Part shown: positions 1 to 9,394 of the stretch, piece by piece
Position numbering within the stretch: position 1 is the stretch's first letter
How the letters are laid out: each line of letters starts with the position of its first letter
DNA from: Lewinellaceae bacterium
GTDB taxonomy: Bacteria > Bacteroidota > Bacteroidia > Chitinophagales > Saprospiraceae
Direction of reading: 5' to 3'
Length of the DNA stretch: 64,000 bases
NCBI GenBank assembly: GCA_020636375.1
Contig: JACJXZ010000009.1
Coordinates: 338,815 to 402,814, forward strand
Position numbers and translations under genes: made by a program
The notes under the pieces: generated by a model
Told to the model about the DNA's origin: nothing
Seen by the model: the letters and a program-made list of their open reading frames with translations, nothing else
Database searches by the model: none

Positions 1-1336
1 GGGTAGCCTCCAGGATGATGGCGGCAGATGATTTCCCGGCGCCGTTGTCGCGGGCGCTGTCGAGCCGGCGACGGATGTTGTCTACGGTGACTATGGCATC
101 GTCAATGATGACCCCCAGGGCCACGATGAAACCGGCGACGGCCATCATGTCAAAAATAGTGCCTTGAAGATAAAGCGCATAAGCGCCGGCCAGGAGGGAC
201 AGCACGACGGCAACCAGGCTGATCAGGGCGGCGCGCCATTCATACAGGAAGATGAAGAGCAGCAGGGCGATGAGCGCCAGGCTGAACCCCAGAACGGTTG
301 CCAGGTTGTCAAAAGACGCTTCGACGAATCTGGCGGGCTGATAAATCTCGGTATCAAAGGCAACGCCGGTCAGGCCGGGCGCCAGCTTATCGAGGGCATT
401 CTCCACATTTTCGGTGACCTGCGCCGTGCTGGCCCAGGGGAATTTTTCGATCACCAGCAGCAGGCCTTCATTGCCGTTCACGATGGCGTCGCCGATCAGC
501 GGCTGGTGGTTCTCCACGACCGTCGATATATCTTTGAGCAGCATATTTTTGCGGCCGTGGACCGACACCTCCGCGAGCTGCTCGGCCGTAGAAATAGGCG
601 ACAGGTGCCGGATGCCCATTCGCTGGTTGGGGGTATCGAAGAAGCCCCCGGTGCCCGGCGTGGATGAATTCAGATAGCTCAGCGGAGAGACCCAGAGCGC
701 CTCGCCGGTGGTCTTGATCACATCGTGTAAGGTGACGCCTTTATCCTTAAGCGTTTCCGGGTTGACCTGAACCTGCAGCTGGCGCTTGCGCTGGCCCCAT
801 ATCGACACATTGGCCACGCCTTCCACGCCCATCAGGTAGGGCTGGATCGTCCATCGGGCAAGCACCGACAAGTTGATGAGGGACATGTCGGGAGCGTTGG
901 GGCTGAGGCCTACTTTCATCACCCGTCCGGTAGAGGAATAGGGTTGCAGCATGATGGGGGGCTTCGATACATGAGGTAACGCATGGGCCTGGGTGAGGCG
1001 CTCGGCTACGACCTGGCGCGCCACCATAGGGTCGGTGCCGGGTTCGAAAACGCAGACCACTCTGGACAGGCCCGGCATCGATTCGGACCAGATCTCATCC
1101 AGGAAAGCGATGCCGTTGAGCAGGTCCTGCTCCAGCGCGACGGTGAGTAATTGCTCCACTTCGTCGGCGGAAAGGCCCAGCGCTTCGGTCTGAACCTCGA
1201 CATACACCGGGGAGAACTCGGGGAAGACCCCCAATTGCATATCGCGAAGCTGCGATATGCCAAGCACGATCAGCAATGCTGCTACAGATACAACGGCTAA
1301 CCGGCCTTGCAGACTGGATGTAATAATTCCTCGCAT
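1..1336 (-). CDS. RND efflux transporter permease, CusA/AcrB-like (3' end outside window)
   Basis: This is the N-terminal 445 residues of an inner-membrane RND pump, normally about 1,000-1,050 residues, that exports metals or drugs with proton influx. The start is the ATG at 1336-1334. The first residues form TM1, followed by the LGVFPEFSPVYVEVQTEALG segment typical of RND porter domains. Near the window edge comes the TM4 signature VALGVIIDDAIVTVDNIRRR, which contains the paired Asp residues of the proton relay. The frame stays open to base 1, so the gene is cut by the window and not truncated. Partner genes (periplasmic adaptor, outer-membrane channel) are not visible; they may lie left of the window. 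A heavy-metal (HME) type is likely from the DDAIV-NIRRR motif, but the substrate is inference. Confidence 0.88.
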   Translation of the reverse strand, partial: MRGIITSSLQGRLAVVSVAALLIVLGISQLRDMQLGVFPEFSPVYVEVQTEALGLSADEVEQLLTVALEQDLLNGIAFLDEIWSESMPGLSRVVCVFEPGTDPMVARQVVAERLTQAHALPHVSKPPIMLQPYSSTGRVMKVGLSPNAPDMSLINLSVLARWTIQPYLMGVEGVANVSIWGQRKRQLQVQVNPETLKDKGVTLHDVIKTTGEALWVSPLSYLNSSTPGTGGFFDTPNQRMGIRHLSPISTAEQLAEVSVHGRKNMLLKDISTVVENHQPLIGDAIVNGNEGLLLVIEKFPWASTAQVTENVENALDKLAPGLTGVAFDTEIYQPARFVEASFDNLATVLGFSLALIALLLFIFLYEWRAALISLVAVVLSLLAGAYALYLQGTIFDMMAVAGFIVALGVIIDDAIVTVDNIRRRLDSARDNGAGKSSAAIILEAT

Positions 1337-2428
1337 AATGGCTTGTTTGTTTAGTTATTCGCAAAGCAATATCACCCCTGTCCAGGAACAGGAAGGGCTG
1401 AGATTGTGATTGTTTGTACATTGCGCCCGCCTATACCTCTCCCACTCCGTCCCGGATGCAGAAAGGGCAGACAAGCTGTAGTGAATCTGTTTTATATATA
1501 TCAACGCCAAACCATTCCCGGTGACGGGAAGGATCCTTAATATTCATATTGAACGCCAATAACGGCGTATCCCTTCAAACAAAGGGCCGGTTGCTATTAA
1601 TCGGTAATCTTTGGGAATGATGCTCTCAGATGCCCCACGCAAAGAAGCCATGCCGGAATAGAACGGGCATACGACGCTCCTTCCTGTGGTGCCCGGCCTG
1701 CAAGGAACGAAGCGCTGAAAGCTTGTTCTTCCCACACTTCGGCACCAGGAAACAGCTAACTTCTTTTTCCACGATTTCTGTGCTAATTCATCTGAGCTGA
1801 GGCTCATAGTACAACACGCAAACAATCTGATTTACTCAGCTACAATGTTTGGGCGCTGAAACTCGGCCTTGACACTAAAGCACAGGGTAAAACTGTGGCA
1901 ACTTAATGGGAAATCAAAGGAAAACCCGCTTGTTCGCCTTCACCTGCAATTCCTTTTAAGGGGGGGATAATAAAGGATTGCCAAAAGCACGGCAAAAGCA
2001 AAATGAAAACAATTCCTTACTGTAGCAAGCTTAATTTTTCTGTTATTGGGAAAACGATCTTAGTTCTTAAAGCTTTCAGTAGAAGAAACTTTTAAAACAG
2101 GTAATCAAGAATCGTCGGAAAGGAGCAAAGTACGTTCCTCTCCTGATGGCAGGAAAGGGTGGGTCAACTGGGTTCTAGTACGTTTCGGCTAATGTTTCAA
2201 GTAGTTTGTCAATTTCATAAAATAGGGTATCCATACTTTTATGGATTGGAATACTATTCAAAAATATAAAAAAAACAGCAGTCAACAAAATAGTTGTATA
2301 TTTTTTTTAAATTAAATTGTGTTTTTTGTTAACGCCTGATAGTGAAAGGCTTATAGCTTTCTCTTATATTAGGGAATATTATCATTGTTGATAACAATAC
2401 ATCTTTTTATCAAAGTAATACTATTAAA
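1337..2428. other. long intergenic region, AT-rich in its right half
   Basis: About 1.1 kb without a convincing gene separates the RND pump (leftward) and the SdiA-regulated-like lipoprotein (rightward). The part from about 1840 is clearly more AT-rich than the flanking genes and carries poly-A/T runs near 2260-2330. Short open frames here (for example 1544-1825 on the minus strand) have no recognisable domain. It probably holds two divergent promoters. Confidence 0.5.
2384..2398. promoter_or_regulatory. small palindrome upstream of the lipoprotein gene
   Basis: ATTGTT-GAT-AACAAT is a perfect 6-bp inverted repeat about 30 bases upstream of the ATG at 2429. It is placed where an operator could sit, but it is short and lies in AT-rich DNA, so chance is a real alternative. 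Confidence 0.25.
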
Positions 2429-3403
2429 ATGTTGGTCCACAAAGCCATTTTGTCATTGAGCCTTATTTTGGCTGCAGCAGCCTGCATGCCGGCTGAAAAG
2501 CCAGGAAAAAGAGATGCCCCGGAAACCAGGGGCAACCTGGCCTCTTCTGCCGGAGCAGGCCCCGGCGGCAGTGGCCCCGCTGTGGTTGATCCAGATAAAT
2601 ATCATTTCAGGTATGAACTTCGGGATACAGGACCGGGATTGAAACTGTCCCGGGAGCTTAAAGAAATCTCCGCCCTTGGCCTTTCGGCCGACGGTACCTG
2701 CCTGCTGGCGGTCAACGATGAAGAGGGTAAGGTTTTTTTTCTCGATAAAAACAAGGGCCGCATTCTCGGCGAACTCGCCTTCGGGCAAGCAGGCGATTAT
2801 GAAGGGGTGGAAATGGTAGGCCTCAATATATATATCGCCAGAAGCGACGGCACTATCTTTGAGGTGGAACATTCCGGCAAGGCGAAAACCGAAGCGACGG
2901 TGTATGCGACGGGGCTGGATGCCGACTACGACGTAGAAGGCCTGGCCTACGACCAACCCAACCGCCGCCTCCTGCTTGCCTGCAAAGGAATTGCCGGCCG
3001 GGGCCCGGAGTTTGAAAACAAACGGGCGGTTTATGCCTTCAGCCTGGACAGCATGCGGCTATCCGGGCAACCCGCCTACCTGCTGGGCGAGGATATGCCG
3101 GTCGCTGAAGAGGCGATACGGGAAGCCTGGTGGCCGGATGTGCTGGCCGGGCAGTTCGCGCCGTCCGGCATCGCCGTCCATCCCATTACCGGGCACATAT
3201 ATATATTGTCTTCCAAAGGCAAGGCGAGGGCCGTGCTCGTCCTGTCCTCCGCCGGCGAATTGCTCAGCATCCGCGAGCTGGATAAAGCCCCGTTCAACCA
3301 GCCTGAAGGAATCTGCTTCGAGCCGGATGGAACGATGTATATCAGTACGGAAGCGAAGGGGAAGAGGGGAAGAGGGAGGGTGTTTCGGTTCCGGATGCTG
3401 TAG
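2429..3403 (+). CDS. SdiA-regulated-domain lipoprotein (beta-propeller-like)
   Basis: A 324-residue exported lipoprotein. The N-terminus is a signal peptide ending in a lipobox (LAAAAC, Cys19), so it should be anchored in the envelope. From about residue 60 to the end it resembles the SdiA-regulated/YjiK-like family, with propeller-like blades such as ALGLSADGTCLLAVNDEEGK, YDVEGLAYDQPNRRLLLACKG and FNQPEGICFEPDGTMYISTE. The function of this family in Bacteroidota is not established; NHL-type propellers often bind ligands or act as lactonase-like enzymes. The gene stands alone after a long AT-rich leader and is followed by a strong hairpin. Confidence 0.72.
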   Translation: MLVHKAILSLSLILAAAACMPAEKPGKRDAPETRGNLASSAGAGPGGSGPAVVDPDKYHFRYELRDTGPGLKLSRELKEISALGLSADGTCLLAVNDEEGKVFFLDKNKGRILGELAFGQAGDYEGVEMVGLNIYIARSDGTIFEVEHSGKAKTEATVYATGLDADYDVEGLAYDQPNRRLLLACKGIAGRGPEFENKRAVYAFSLDSMRLSGQPAYLLGEDMPVAEEAIREAWWPDVLAGQFAPSGIAVHPITGHIYILSSKGKARAVLVLSSAGELLSIRELDKAPFNQPEGICFEPDGTMYISTEAKGKRGRGRVFRFRML

Positions 3404-3411
3404 ATTATATA

Positions 3412-3443
3412 GATACTACGGATGCCGAAGCATCCATAGTATC
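3412..3443. repeat. hairpin GATACTACGGATGC / GCATCCATAGTATC
   Basis: A 14-bp inverted repeat with one mismatch and a CGAA loop lies 9 bases after the stop codon of the lipoprotein gene. No T-run follows, so it is either a processing/stabilising hairpin or a REP-like element, not a classical terminator. Confidence 0.55.
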
Positions 3444-3523
3444 GCCGGGGCTTTGCCTTCGCCCCTCCCAATTCCCTCCAAAATCTCCTGCTATCTTACT
3501 TCCGGCAAAACATCAAAAGCAAC

Positions 3524-4234
3524 ATGAAAAAAAGCATGCACACTGTGGCGGCCATGGCCATGGCGATCTTTGCGGCCTCCTGCGGCAGTTCCGGCAATTC
3601 CAACGCACAGGGCAGCTCTTCCTGGCAGGAAGAATTTGGCCTTTCCGGCCGCACCCTGTCCACCGTCGGGCGGAATGATTATTTTATACTGGAGCCCGGC
3701 TTTCAGCTGGTGCTGGAAAGCAAAACAGAGAAACTCGCCGTGACCGTCCTCGATGAAACCAAAGAAGTGGACGGGGTCGCCACCCGGGTGGTCGAAGAAA
3801 AAGAATGGAAGAACGGCGAACTGATAGAAATATCCCGGAATTTCTTCGCTATCGACGAAAAGACGAAAGACGTTTTTTACTTCGGGGAGGAAGTCGACAT
3901 GTACAACGGAGGAATAGTAACCAGCCACGACGGGGCCTGGCTGGCCGGCAAGAACGGAGCGCAGGCAGGCCTCATCATGCCCGGCAAACCCAAAGTAGGG
4001 ATGAAGTACTACCAGGAGATTGCCCGGGGGGTGGCCATGGACCGGGCGGAGGTGCTCAAACTCGACGACCACCTGGACACGCCGGCCGGTTCTTTTTCCA
4101 ATTGCCTGCTGACCAAAGAGGGGTCCGCCCTCAACCCCTTCGAAATGGAATTTAAAACTTACGCCCCGGGCATCGGCCTGTTGCAGGATGAAAAACTGCT
4201 GTTGGTCAAATACGGGTTCGTCGGAGAAGAATGA
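3524..4234 (+). CDS. hypothetical lipoprotein
   Basis: A 236-residue protein with a lipoprotein signal peptide (FAASCGSSG, Cys20). I do not recognise a named domain. The mature part is rich in beta-strand-like sequence (FQLVLESKTEKLAVTVLDET, TRVVEEKEWKNGELIEISRN) with a conserved-looking YAPGIGLLQDEKLLLVKYG ending, a pattern seen in envelope lipoproteins of unknown function that hold a beta-sandwich. The ATG is preceded by a 120-base gap containing the hairpin at 3412, so it probably has its own promoter. Nothing in the neighbourhood fixes a role. Confidence 0.6.
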   Translation: MKKSMHTVAAMAMAIFAASCGSSGNSNAQGSSSWQEEFGLSGRTLSTVGRNDYFILEPGFQLVLESKTEKLAVTVLDETKEVDGVATRVVEEKEWKNGELIEISRNFFAIDEKTKDVFYFGEEVDMYNGGIVTSHDGAWLAGKNGAQAGLIMPGKPKVGMKYYQEIARGVAMDRAEVLKLDDHLDTPAGSFSNCLLTKEGSALNPFEMEFKTYAPGIGLLQDEKLLLVKYGFVGEE

Positions 4235-4551
4235 GTTTCTGCCCGGCCCACGCAGCTTTTTCCACAAGAACTTGCGTATTACAAAGAGAGACGAGAACCT
4301 GCGAAAAAATAGAAATAGGCAGGAATTCGGCCTGAAGTGCCAGGAATATATTACAAGCAGCCTAAATACCCTCAGTGCTGCAACCCGACAAACATGCTGC
4401 TAACATCCATATCCCTTCAGTAATTATGCTCGATTGGTCATGTAGGAATTATGCTTCCTTTCGCCGCCGGCCTGGTGTGGCAGGAGCTTAAGCAGCAACT
4501 ATTGAAGGAGGCCGCTGTCCCGGGCTATCCTCTTTCTCTTAATCCTGAGAA
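4235..4551. other. intergenic region without recognised feature
   Basis: 317 bases between the lipoprotein and the HTH gene. I see no gene, no strong terminator and no IS ends. It may hold the remains of whatever delivered the orphan transposase HTH domain. Confidence 0.35.
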
Positions 4552-4986
4552 ATGAAAAAACATTATGTACAACTGAAACCAGCGGACAAGGCGAAACTAA
4601 AAGCTCTTATCTCCAAAAAAGCGTTAAAGCCAAGAGGGTTGAAACGGGCCACGGCCCTTCTGGAACTCGGCAAGGGAAAAACATACAAGGAAGTTGCCGA
4701 AACCCTGGGGGTGTCCAGCGTTACGGTTTCTTCCTGGGCCCAAAAATACAGGAAGGAAGGCCTGAAGTTCCTGAAAGACAAACCCCGGCCCGGCCGGCCC
4801 AAGGATATCACCGCCCGACAGCGGGCTAAGATCGTCGCCCTGGCAAAGAGCAAGCCGCCCGAAGGGCATGATAAGTGGAGCCTGCGGCTGCTGGCAGAAA
4901 AAGCAGTGGCGCTGGGGTTGGTCGACAGCATCTCGCACCAGTACATCAACCAGATCCTTAAGGATGATGAATTGAGCATTTATTAA
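4552..4986 (+). CDS. orphan IS630-type helix-turn-helix protein
   Basis: A 144-residue DNA-binding protein matching the N-terminal half of IS630/Tc1-like transposases. The first helix-turn-helix is around residues 30-65 (GLKRATALLELGKGKTYKEVAETLGVSSVTVSSWAQ), followed by GRPKDITARQRAKIVALAKSKPP and a second winged-helix segment (WSLRLLAEKAVALGLVDSISHQYINQILKDDEL). The DDE catalytic domain that should follow is missing; the frame stops in LSIY and the TonB receptor begins 21 bases later. It is either the first ORF of a decayed insertion sequence or a domesticated DNA-binding protein. No terminal inverted repeats were found by eye. Confidence 0.7.
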   Translation: MKKHYVQLKPADKAKLKALISKKALKPRGLKRATALLELGKGKTYKEVAETLGVSSVTVSSWAQKYRKEGLKFLKDKPRPGRPKDITARQRAKIVALAKSKPPEGHDKWSLRLLAEKAVALGLVDSISHQYINQILKDDELSIY

Positions 4987-5007
4987 AAAGGATAAAGCAC
5001 CATCACC

Positions 5008-7290
5008 ATGCGGATTTCTCTATTCCTGCTCATCCTGCTTCCCTTTACGGGGGCAGCCCAAAACTTCACGATAAGCGGCAGGCTCACCGATGCCACAACC
5101 GGCGAAGCGCTCATCGGCGCCAATGTCTTCGTCACTTCCCTGCAAACGGGGACGACGACGAACACCTACGGCTTTTACTCTCTTACTCTACCTAAAATGG
5201 ATAGCATGGGCATTGCCTTTTCCTATGTGGGGTATAGCCCACAGTTCAAAAAGGTTTTTCCCGATCAGAGTTTCCAACTGGATGTGGAACTCGCCCCCGG
5301 CGTCGGGCTCCTCGATGAGGTGGTCGTCTCCGGGCAGCGTGCCGACGAGAACGTCGCCCGCCCCCAAATGGGCGTAGTGGACATCCCGACGGAGAAGATC
5401 AGGGAACTGCCGGCCATCCTCGGAGAGGTGGACGTGCTCAAGATCGTCCAATTGCTGCCGGGCGTGCAGGCCGGCAATGAGGGCACCACCGGCTTCTTCG
5501 TCCGCGGCGGCAACGCCGACCAGAACCTGGTCCAACTCGACGAGGCCGTCGTCTACAATCCCAACCACCTGTTCGGGCTGTTCAGCACCTTCAATACCCG
5601 GGCGATCAACAACGTCACCCTCATCAAAGGCGGCTTCCCGGCACAGTACGGCGGCAGGCTGTCTTCCATACTGGACATTACCATGAAGGAGGGGAACAAC
5701 AAGCGCGTGGGCGCCGAAGGCGGCATCGGCCTGGTCACCTCCCAGCTGACCGTCGAAGGGCCCCTGAAAAAAGAACGGGCTTCTTTTATCCTCTCCGGCC
5801 GCCGGACCTACTTCGACTGGATGATCAAACCGTTCCTGTCCAGCCGCATCCGCACCAACTACGCGTTCTACGACCTGAACGCCAAGGTGAACTGGCAACT
5901 GGGGCCCAAAGACCGCATCTTCCTCAGCGCCTTCACCGGTAAGGATGACGCCCTCTATATCGAAGACGGCATCGAGTACAACGTGCTTTTCGGCAACTCC
6001 ACCGCCACCCTGCGCTGGAACCACATCTTCGGGCAGAAACTTTTCCTGAATACCTCCTTTATCCTCAATGAATATGACCAGAATATCTCCGCCCTGCAGG
6101 ACAACGCCTTCTCGGAGGTCCTCTCCGGTATCAAGGACGTCAACGGGAAAATAGAATTCCAGTATTATCCCAACCCCGGCCACGTCCTCCTCTTTGGCGC
6201 TCATTACCTGGACCACACTTTCCGCTCCAGCGGCAGGACGGAGGCCCAGTCGGGCTCCGACCCCTCCCCCGGCATCGATGCGGACGCCATCCCGGTGAAG
6301 TACTTCGACGAGTTCGCCATTTACATTAATGATGAAATCCAGGTAAGCGAACGCCTCTCTGCCAGCCTCGGCGTCCGGGCGCCGGGTTTCTTTTCCGATG
6401 AGGCCAGCTATTACCGGATCGAACCCCGGGCGTCCGTAAAAATGGCCCTCGGCCCTGCCTCTTCGGTCAAGGCCGCGTACACCGTGATGAACCAGTTCCT
6501 GCACCTGGTGCCCAGCTCTACAGCCTCCGTGCCTACGGAAATATGGGTGCCCTCCACAGAGCAGACCAAACCGCAGGTTTCTACCCAGTATTCCCTGGGC
6601 TACTTCCGGAACTTCCGGGACAACCAATACGAATCCAGCCTGGAGGTCTATTACAAAGACATGCAAAACCAGGTTTTATTTAAGGAAGGCAACCAACTGG
6701 TCGAAACCCTGGACGTCGACCCCCTGCTGGCCTACGGAAAAGGGTGGAGCTATGGCGCGGAATTCTTCCTGCGGAAGAACCGCGGCCGGCTGACCGGCTG
6801 GCTGTCTTACACCCTTTCCTGGACCAACCAGAAATTCGAAGAGCTGAACTTCGGCCAGGCCTTCCCGTTCCGGTACGACCGGAGGCACAACCTGTCCGTG
6901 GTGGGCACGTACCAGCTCAGCAAGCGGTGGTCCCTGTCGGGCACTTTTGTCTTTTCTTCCGGCAATGTGTATACGGTGCCGGTGGGCCGCATCGGGGTAT
7001 TCTACGGCGGTTCCCTGTTCGAAGGCAATTACTTCGTTTACGAGGAGCGCAACAACGTGCGGATGAACCCCTACCACCGGCTCGACCTGTCGGCCGCCCA
7101 CAAAAGGGAGTGGCGCCTGTTCGGCAAAGACCTGACTTCCGAATGGGTCTTCAGCGTATACAACACCTACAGCCGGCTGAATCCCTATTTCGTCTACTTC
7201 GAAGTGGAGCCCCGCACCGGCGAGCCCAAAGCGAAACAGGTGTCCCTGCTGCCCATTATTCCGAGCATTACGTACAATTTCAAATTTTAA
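5008..7290 (+). CDS. TonB-dependent receptor with carboxypeptidase-regulatory-like N-terminal domain
   Basis: A 760-residue outer-membrane receptor. A signal peptide (to about residue 17) is followed by a CarboxypepD_reg-like beta-sandwich (ISGRLTDATTGEALIGANVF, about residues 22-105), then the plug domain (DEVVVSGQ, PGVQAGNEGTTGFFVRGGNADQNL) and a beta-barrel that ends in the aromatic C-terminal YNFKF. Length and domain order fit the family. It is followed after 76 bases by a DUF4249 lipoprotein, a standing pair in Bacteroidota that suggests receptor plus surface accessory lipoprotein. The substrate cannot be read from the sequence. Confidence 0.9.
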   Translation: MRISLFLLILLPFTGAAQNFTISGRLTDATTGEALIGANVFVTSLQTGTTTNTYGFYSLTLPKMDSMGIAFSYVGYSPQFKKVFPDQSFQLDVELAPGVGLLDEVVVSGQRADENVARPQMGVVDIPTEKIRELPAILGEVDVLKIVQLLPGVQAGNEGTTGFFVRGGNADQNLVQLDEAVVYNPNHLFGLFSTFNTRAINNVTLIKGGFPAQYGGRLSSILDITMKEGNNKRVGAEGGIGLVTSQLTVEGPLKKERASFILSGRRTYFDWMIKPFLSSRIRTNYAFYDLNAKVNWQLGPKDRIFLSAFTGKDDALYIEDGIEYNVLFGNSTATLRWNHIFGQKLFLNTSFILNEYDQNISALQDNAFSEVLSGIKDVNGKIEFQYYPNPGHVLLFGAHYLDHTFRSSGRTEAQSGSDPSPGIDADAIPVKYFDEFAIYINDEIQVSERLSASLGVRAPGFFSDEASYYRIEPRASVKMALGPASSVKAAYTVMNQFLHLVPSSTASVPTEIWVPSTEQTKPQVSTQYSLGYFRNFRDNQYESSLEVYYKDMQNQVLFKEGNQLVETLDVDPLLAYGKGWSYGAEFFLRKNRGRLTGWLSYTLSWTNQKFEELNFGQAFPFRYDRRHNLSVVGTYQLSKRWSLSGTFVFSSGNVYTVPVGRIGVFYGGSLFEGNYFVYEERNNVRMNPYHRLDLSAAHKREWRLFGKDLTSEWVFSVYNTYSRLNPYFVYFEVEPRTGEPKAKQVSLLPIIPSITYNFKF

Positions 7291-7366
7291 CAGGCCTGAC
7301 AAGTTTTTTCCCCGCCGGGGCCACAGCAAACTTGTCAAGCCTGGTTCCACAGAAAAATATTGCGAC

Positions 7367-8278
7367 ATGAAAAAAATTAACTATATCATCCCTCTCCTCC
7401 TTTTCCTTTTGACGATGCTCTCCTGTCGCAAGGACGTCAAAATCAAGCCCGATTCCTCCTACGAGAGCCAACTGTTCATCGAAAGCATTTTATTTCCGGG
7501 GGAAGTGCCCAAGGTTTACCTCAGCCGGAGCCAGCCCTTCTTCAACGAGGAGGTCACCCCCCAGGAGATGTTCGCCCGTGGGGCAGAAGTATTCCTGTCG
7601 AACGGCGCTCAGGAAGAAAAACTGCAACCGGATTCCACTTTCGACAAGTTCCGGTGCCGCTGGGTGCCTTATTATGCGGGGACAGTACCTGCCGAGTACG
7701 GCAAAACCTACCAACTGACGGTCACCTACCAGGGTGAAACGTATACAGCCACAACCACAATCGACCAGGCCAGGGTCAACCTTGACGAGGTAGAATACAC
7801 GCCCGAGTTCTTCGACGTATACGGCGGCCACGACGGGGTCATCCTCCGGTTCCGGGATGCACCGGGCGAAAAAAACTTCTACCGCTTCCAGATGGACCGC
7901 TTTCTCGACACTTCCCGTCACCACGCCCACATCCTGGAAGTCCTGGTAAATGACTGCACCAACGGCGAAAAGTTCTGGATCACCGACCTGGGGCGCACCA
8001 TTTTCCGCGACGAGAACAACGACGGACAGCCGATGGAACTCTACGCCGAGGTCTCCTTCGAGTATCGGCGGGGCGATACGGCCTACATTTACCTGCAGTC
8101 CCTGGATGAAACCGCAGCCGCTTTTTACGAGGATATCGACAACCAGCTGCAATCTATCCTGAACCCCTTCGTGGAACCTGTTTTCCTGAAATCTGCCATC
8201 GAAGGGACGATCGGGGTGTTCGGGTCTGCCGTCCGTTCGGATACGGTAGTGTTTGTGTATCCGCAGGATAACCCATAG
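7367..8278 (+). CDS. DUF4249 family lipoprotein, partner of the TonB receptor
   Basis: A 303-residue lipoprotein with signal peptide and lipobox (LLTMLSC, Cys21). The mature sequence has the DUF4249 features: an early VKIKPDSSYESQLFIESILFPGE segment, KVYLSRSQPFF, TYQLTVTYQGETYTATTTI and a late GTIGVFGSAVRSDTVVF stretch. DUF4249 proteins almost always follow a TonB receptor as here and are thought to act with it at the outer membrane. Function is inferred from context only. Confidence 0.85.
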   Translation: MKKINYIIPLLLFLLTMLSCRKDVKIKPDSSYESQLFIESILFPGEVPKVYLSRSQPFFNEEVTPQEMFARGAEVFLSNGAQEEKLQPDSTFDKFRCRWVPYYAGTVPAEYGKTYQLTVTYQGETYTATTTIDQARVNLDEVEYTPEFFDVYGGHDGVILRFRDAPGEKNFYRFQMDRFLDTSRHHAHILEVLVNDCTNGEKFWITDLGRTIFRDENNDGQPMELYAEVSFEYRRGDTAYIYLQSLDETAAAFYEDIDNQLQSILNPFVEPVFLKSAIEGTIGVFGSAVRSDTVVFVYPQDNP

Positions 8279-8297
8279 AGTGGTTTGGTTGCAGTAG

Positions 8298-8349
8298 TTT
8301 CTCATGTAAGGTGCGCACGCGGCGATACGTGCATGCTCTACACGAGAAA
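8298..8349. repeat. inverted repeat between convergent genes
   Basis: TTTCTCATGTA at 8298-8308 pairs with TACACGAGAAA at 8339-8349 (one mismatch), with an inner GTGCGCAC/GTGCATGC-like pair. It sits between the DUF4249 gene and convergent panC and may serve as a bidirectional terminator or be one of the palindromic elements seen elsewhere in the window. Confidence 0.45.
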
Positions 8350-8388
8350 TTGCTGGTTTGGTTGGCCGGGGAGACGGGGAGGAGTCAT

Positions 8389-9234
8389 TTATTTCAGGAT
8401 CAAATTATCGATAAGGCGGACGCCGCCCACCCAGATGGCGGCGCAGGCGACGACAGAGGCGGGGCTGCTGTAATCCGGCACAGGTTGGAGGGTTTGGCCG
8501 TCGGCCAGTTCGAAGTATTCGGGTTCCAGGCCGAGGGATTTCAGGTGTTCCATGGCTTTGGCTTCTACTTCGCGGGGGGAGAGCTGGCGGGCCCAGCTGG
8601 CGGCCTGTTGGAGGGTTTGGTAGAGGGCGGCGGCCCGTTCCCGTTGTTCGGGGCTCAGGCGCTGGTTGCGGGAGCTCATGGCCAGGCCGTTTTTTTCGCG
8701 GACGATGGGACAGGAGATCACCTCTACCGGGAGTTCAAGGGTGCGGGCCATGTGCTGCACGATGAGGAATTGCTGGTAATCCTTCTGCCCCATGAAGAGC
8801 TTTTGGGGTTCTACGATGTCGAGCAGGCGTTTGACCACCTGGGCCACCCCGTCGAAGTGGCCGGGGCGGAAGCGCCCTTCCATGGGCAGGGCCAGCGGGC
8901 CGAAATCCACCTCCACCTGGGTTTCGAGCCCGGGAGGGTAGACTTCTTCGACGGAGGGCATAAAAACCGCGTGGCAACCCGCTTTGTAGAGCATGGTAAG
9001 GTCCGTAGTGGGAGTCCGGGGGTACTTTTCCAGGTCGGAAGCCTGGTTGAACTGGGTAGGGTTGACAAAAATGCTGGAAACGGTACACTGGGCCGCCTCC
9101 AGCGACTGCCGGACGAGGGAGAGGTGGCCTTCGTGGAGGGCACCCATTGTGGGGACAAAACCGATAGGCCTGTTCTTATTTCGGAATAATTCCAGGTATC
9201 TCCGGAGGCTGCTGATTTTCTTGAAAAGGTACAT
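8389..9234 (-). CDS. panC: pantoate--beta-alanine ligase
   Basis: A 281-residue cytoplasmic enzyme that joins pantoate and beta-alanine with ATP to give pantothenate. The signature nucleotidyltransferase motifs are present: VPTMGALHEGHLSLV (HxGH), VSSIFVNPTQF, FRPGHFDGVAQVV, KLFMGQKDYQQF and VREKNGLAMSSRN (the KMSKS-like motif). The ATG at 9234 (MYLFKKI) gives the usual N-terminus; the frame also extends upstream to a TTG. It is transcribed away from the glycogen synthase gene, an arrangement common in Bacteroidota. Confidence 0.95.
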   Translation of the reverse strand: MYLFKKISSLRRYLELFRNKNRPIGFVPTMGALHEGHLSLVRQSLEAAQCTVSSIFVNPTQFNQASDLEKYPRTPTTDLTMLYKAGCHAVFMPSVEEVYPPGLETQVEVDFGPLALPMEGRFRPGHFDGVAQVVKRLLDIVEPQKLFMGQKDYQQFLIVQHMARTLELPVEVISCPIVREKNGLAMSSRNQRLSPEQRERAAALYQTLQQAASWARQLSPREVEAKAMEHLKSLGLEPEYFELADGQTLQPVPDYSSPASVVACAAIWVGGVRLIDNLILK

Positions 9235-9330
9235 TTGACGTGGAATGAACAACCAATCTGCGAATATAGGCGTTTTTGTTAACAGAGTATTAAGTTCAGC
9301 TTAAATACAGGAAAATCAGCGAATTTTTGC

Positions 9331-9338
9331 TAAATTTG
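9331..9338 (+). promoter_or_regulatory. Bacteroidota -7 promoter element TAAATTTG
   Basis: TAAATTTG matches the TAnnTTTG -7 consensus of Bacteroidota sigma-ABfr promoters and lies 57 bases upstream of the glycogen synthase ATG, between two divergent genes. Confidence 0.5.
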
Positions 9339-9394
9339 CAGTCTTGTTCCTTGAACCTTTGGAGAAATAGTTTTTCCTTAAATACTTTTTGTCT

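Noticed and set aside
1544..1825. A 93-codon minus-strand frame in the long intergenic region
   Set aside because: No domain, odd composition and no promoter or ribosome-site support.
5188..6666. A 492-codon minus-strand frame opposite the TonB receptor
   Set aside because: Shadow of the receptor gene; composition is Gly/Val/Glu-rich without domains.
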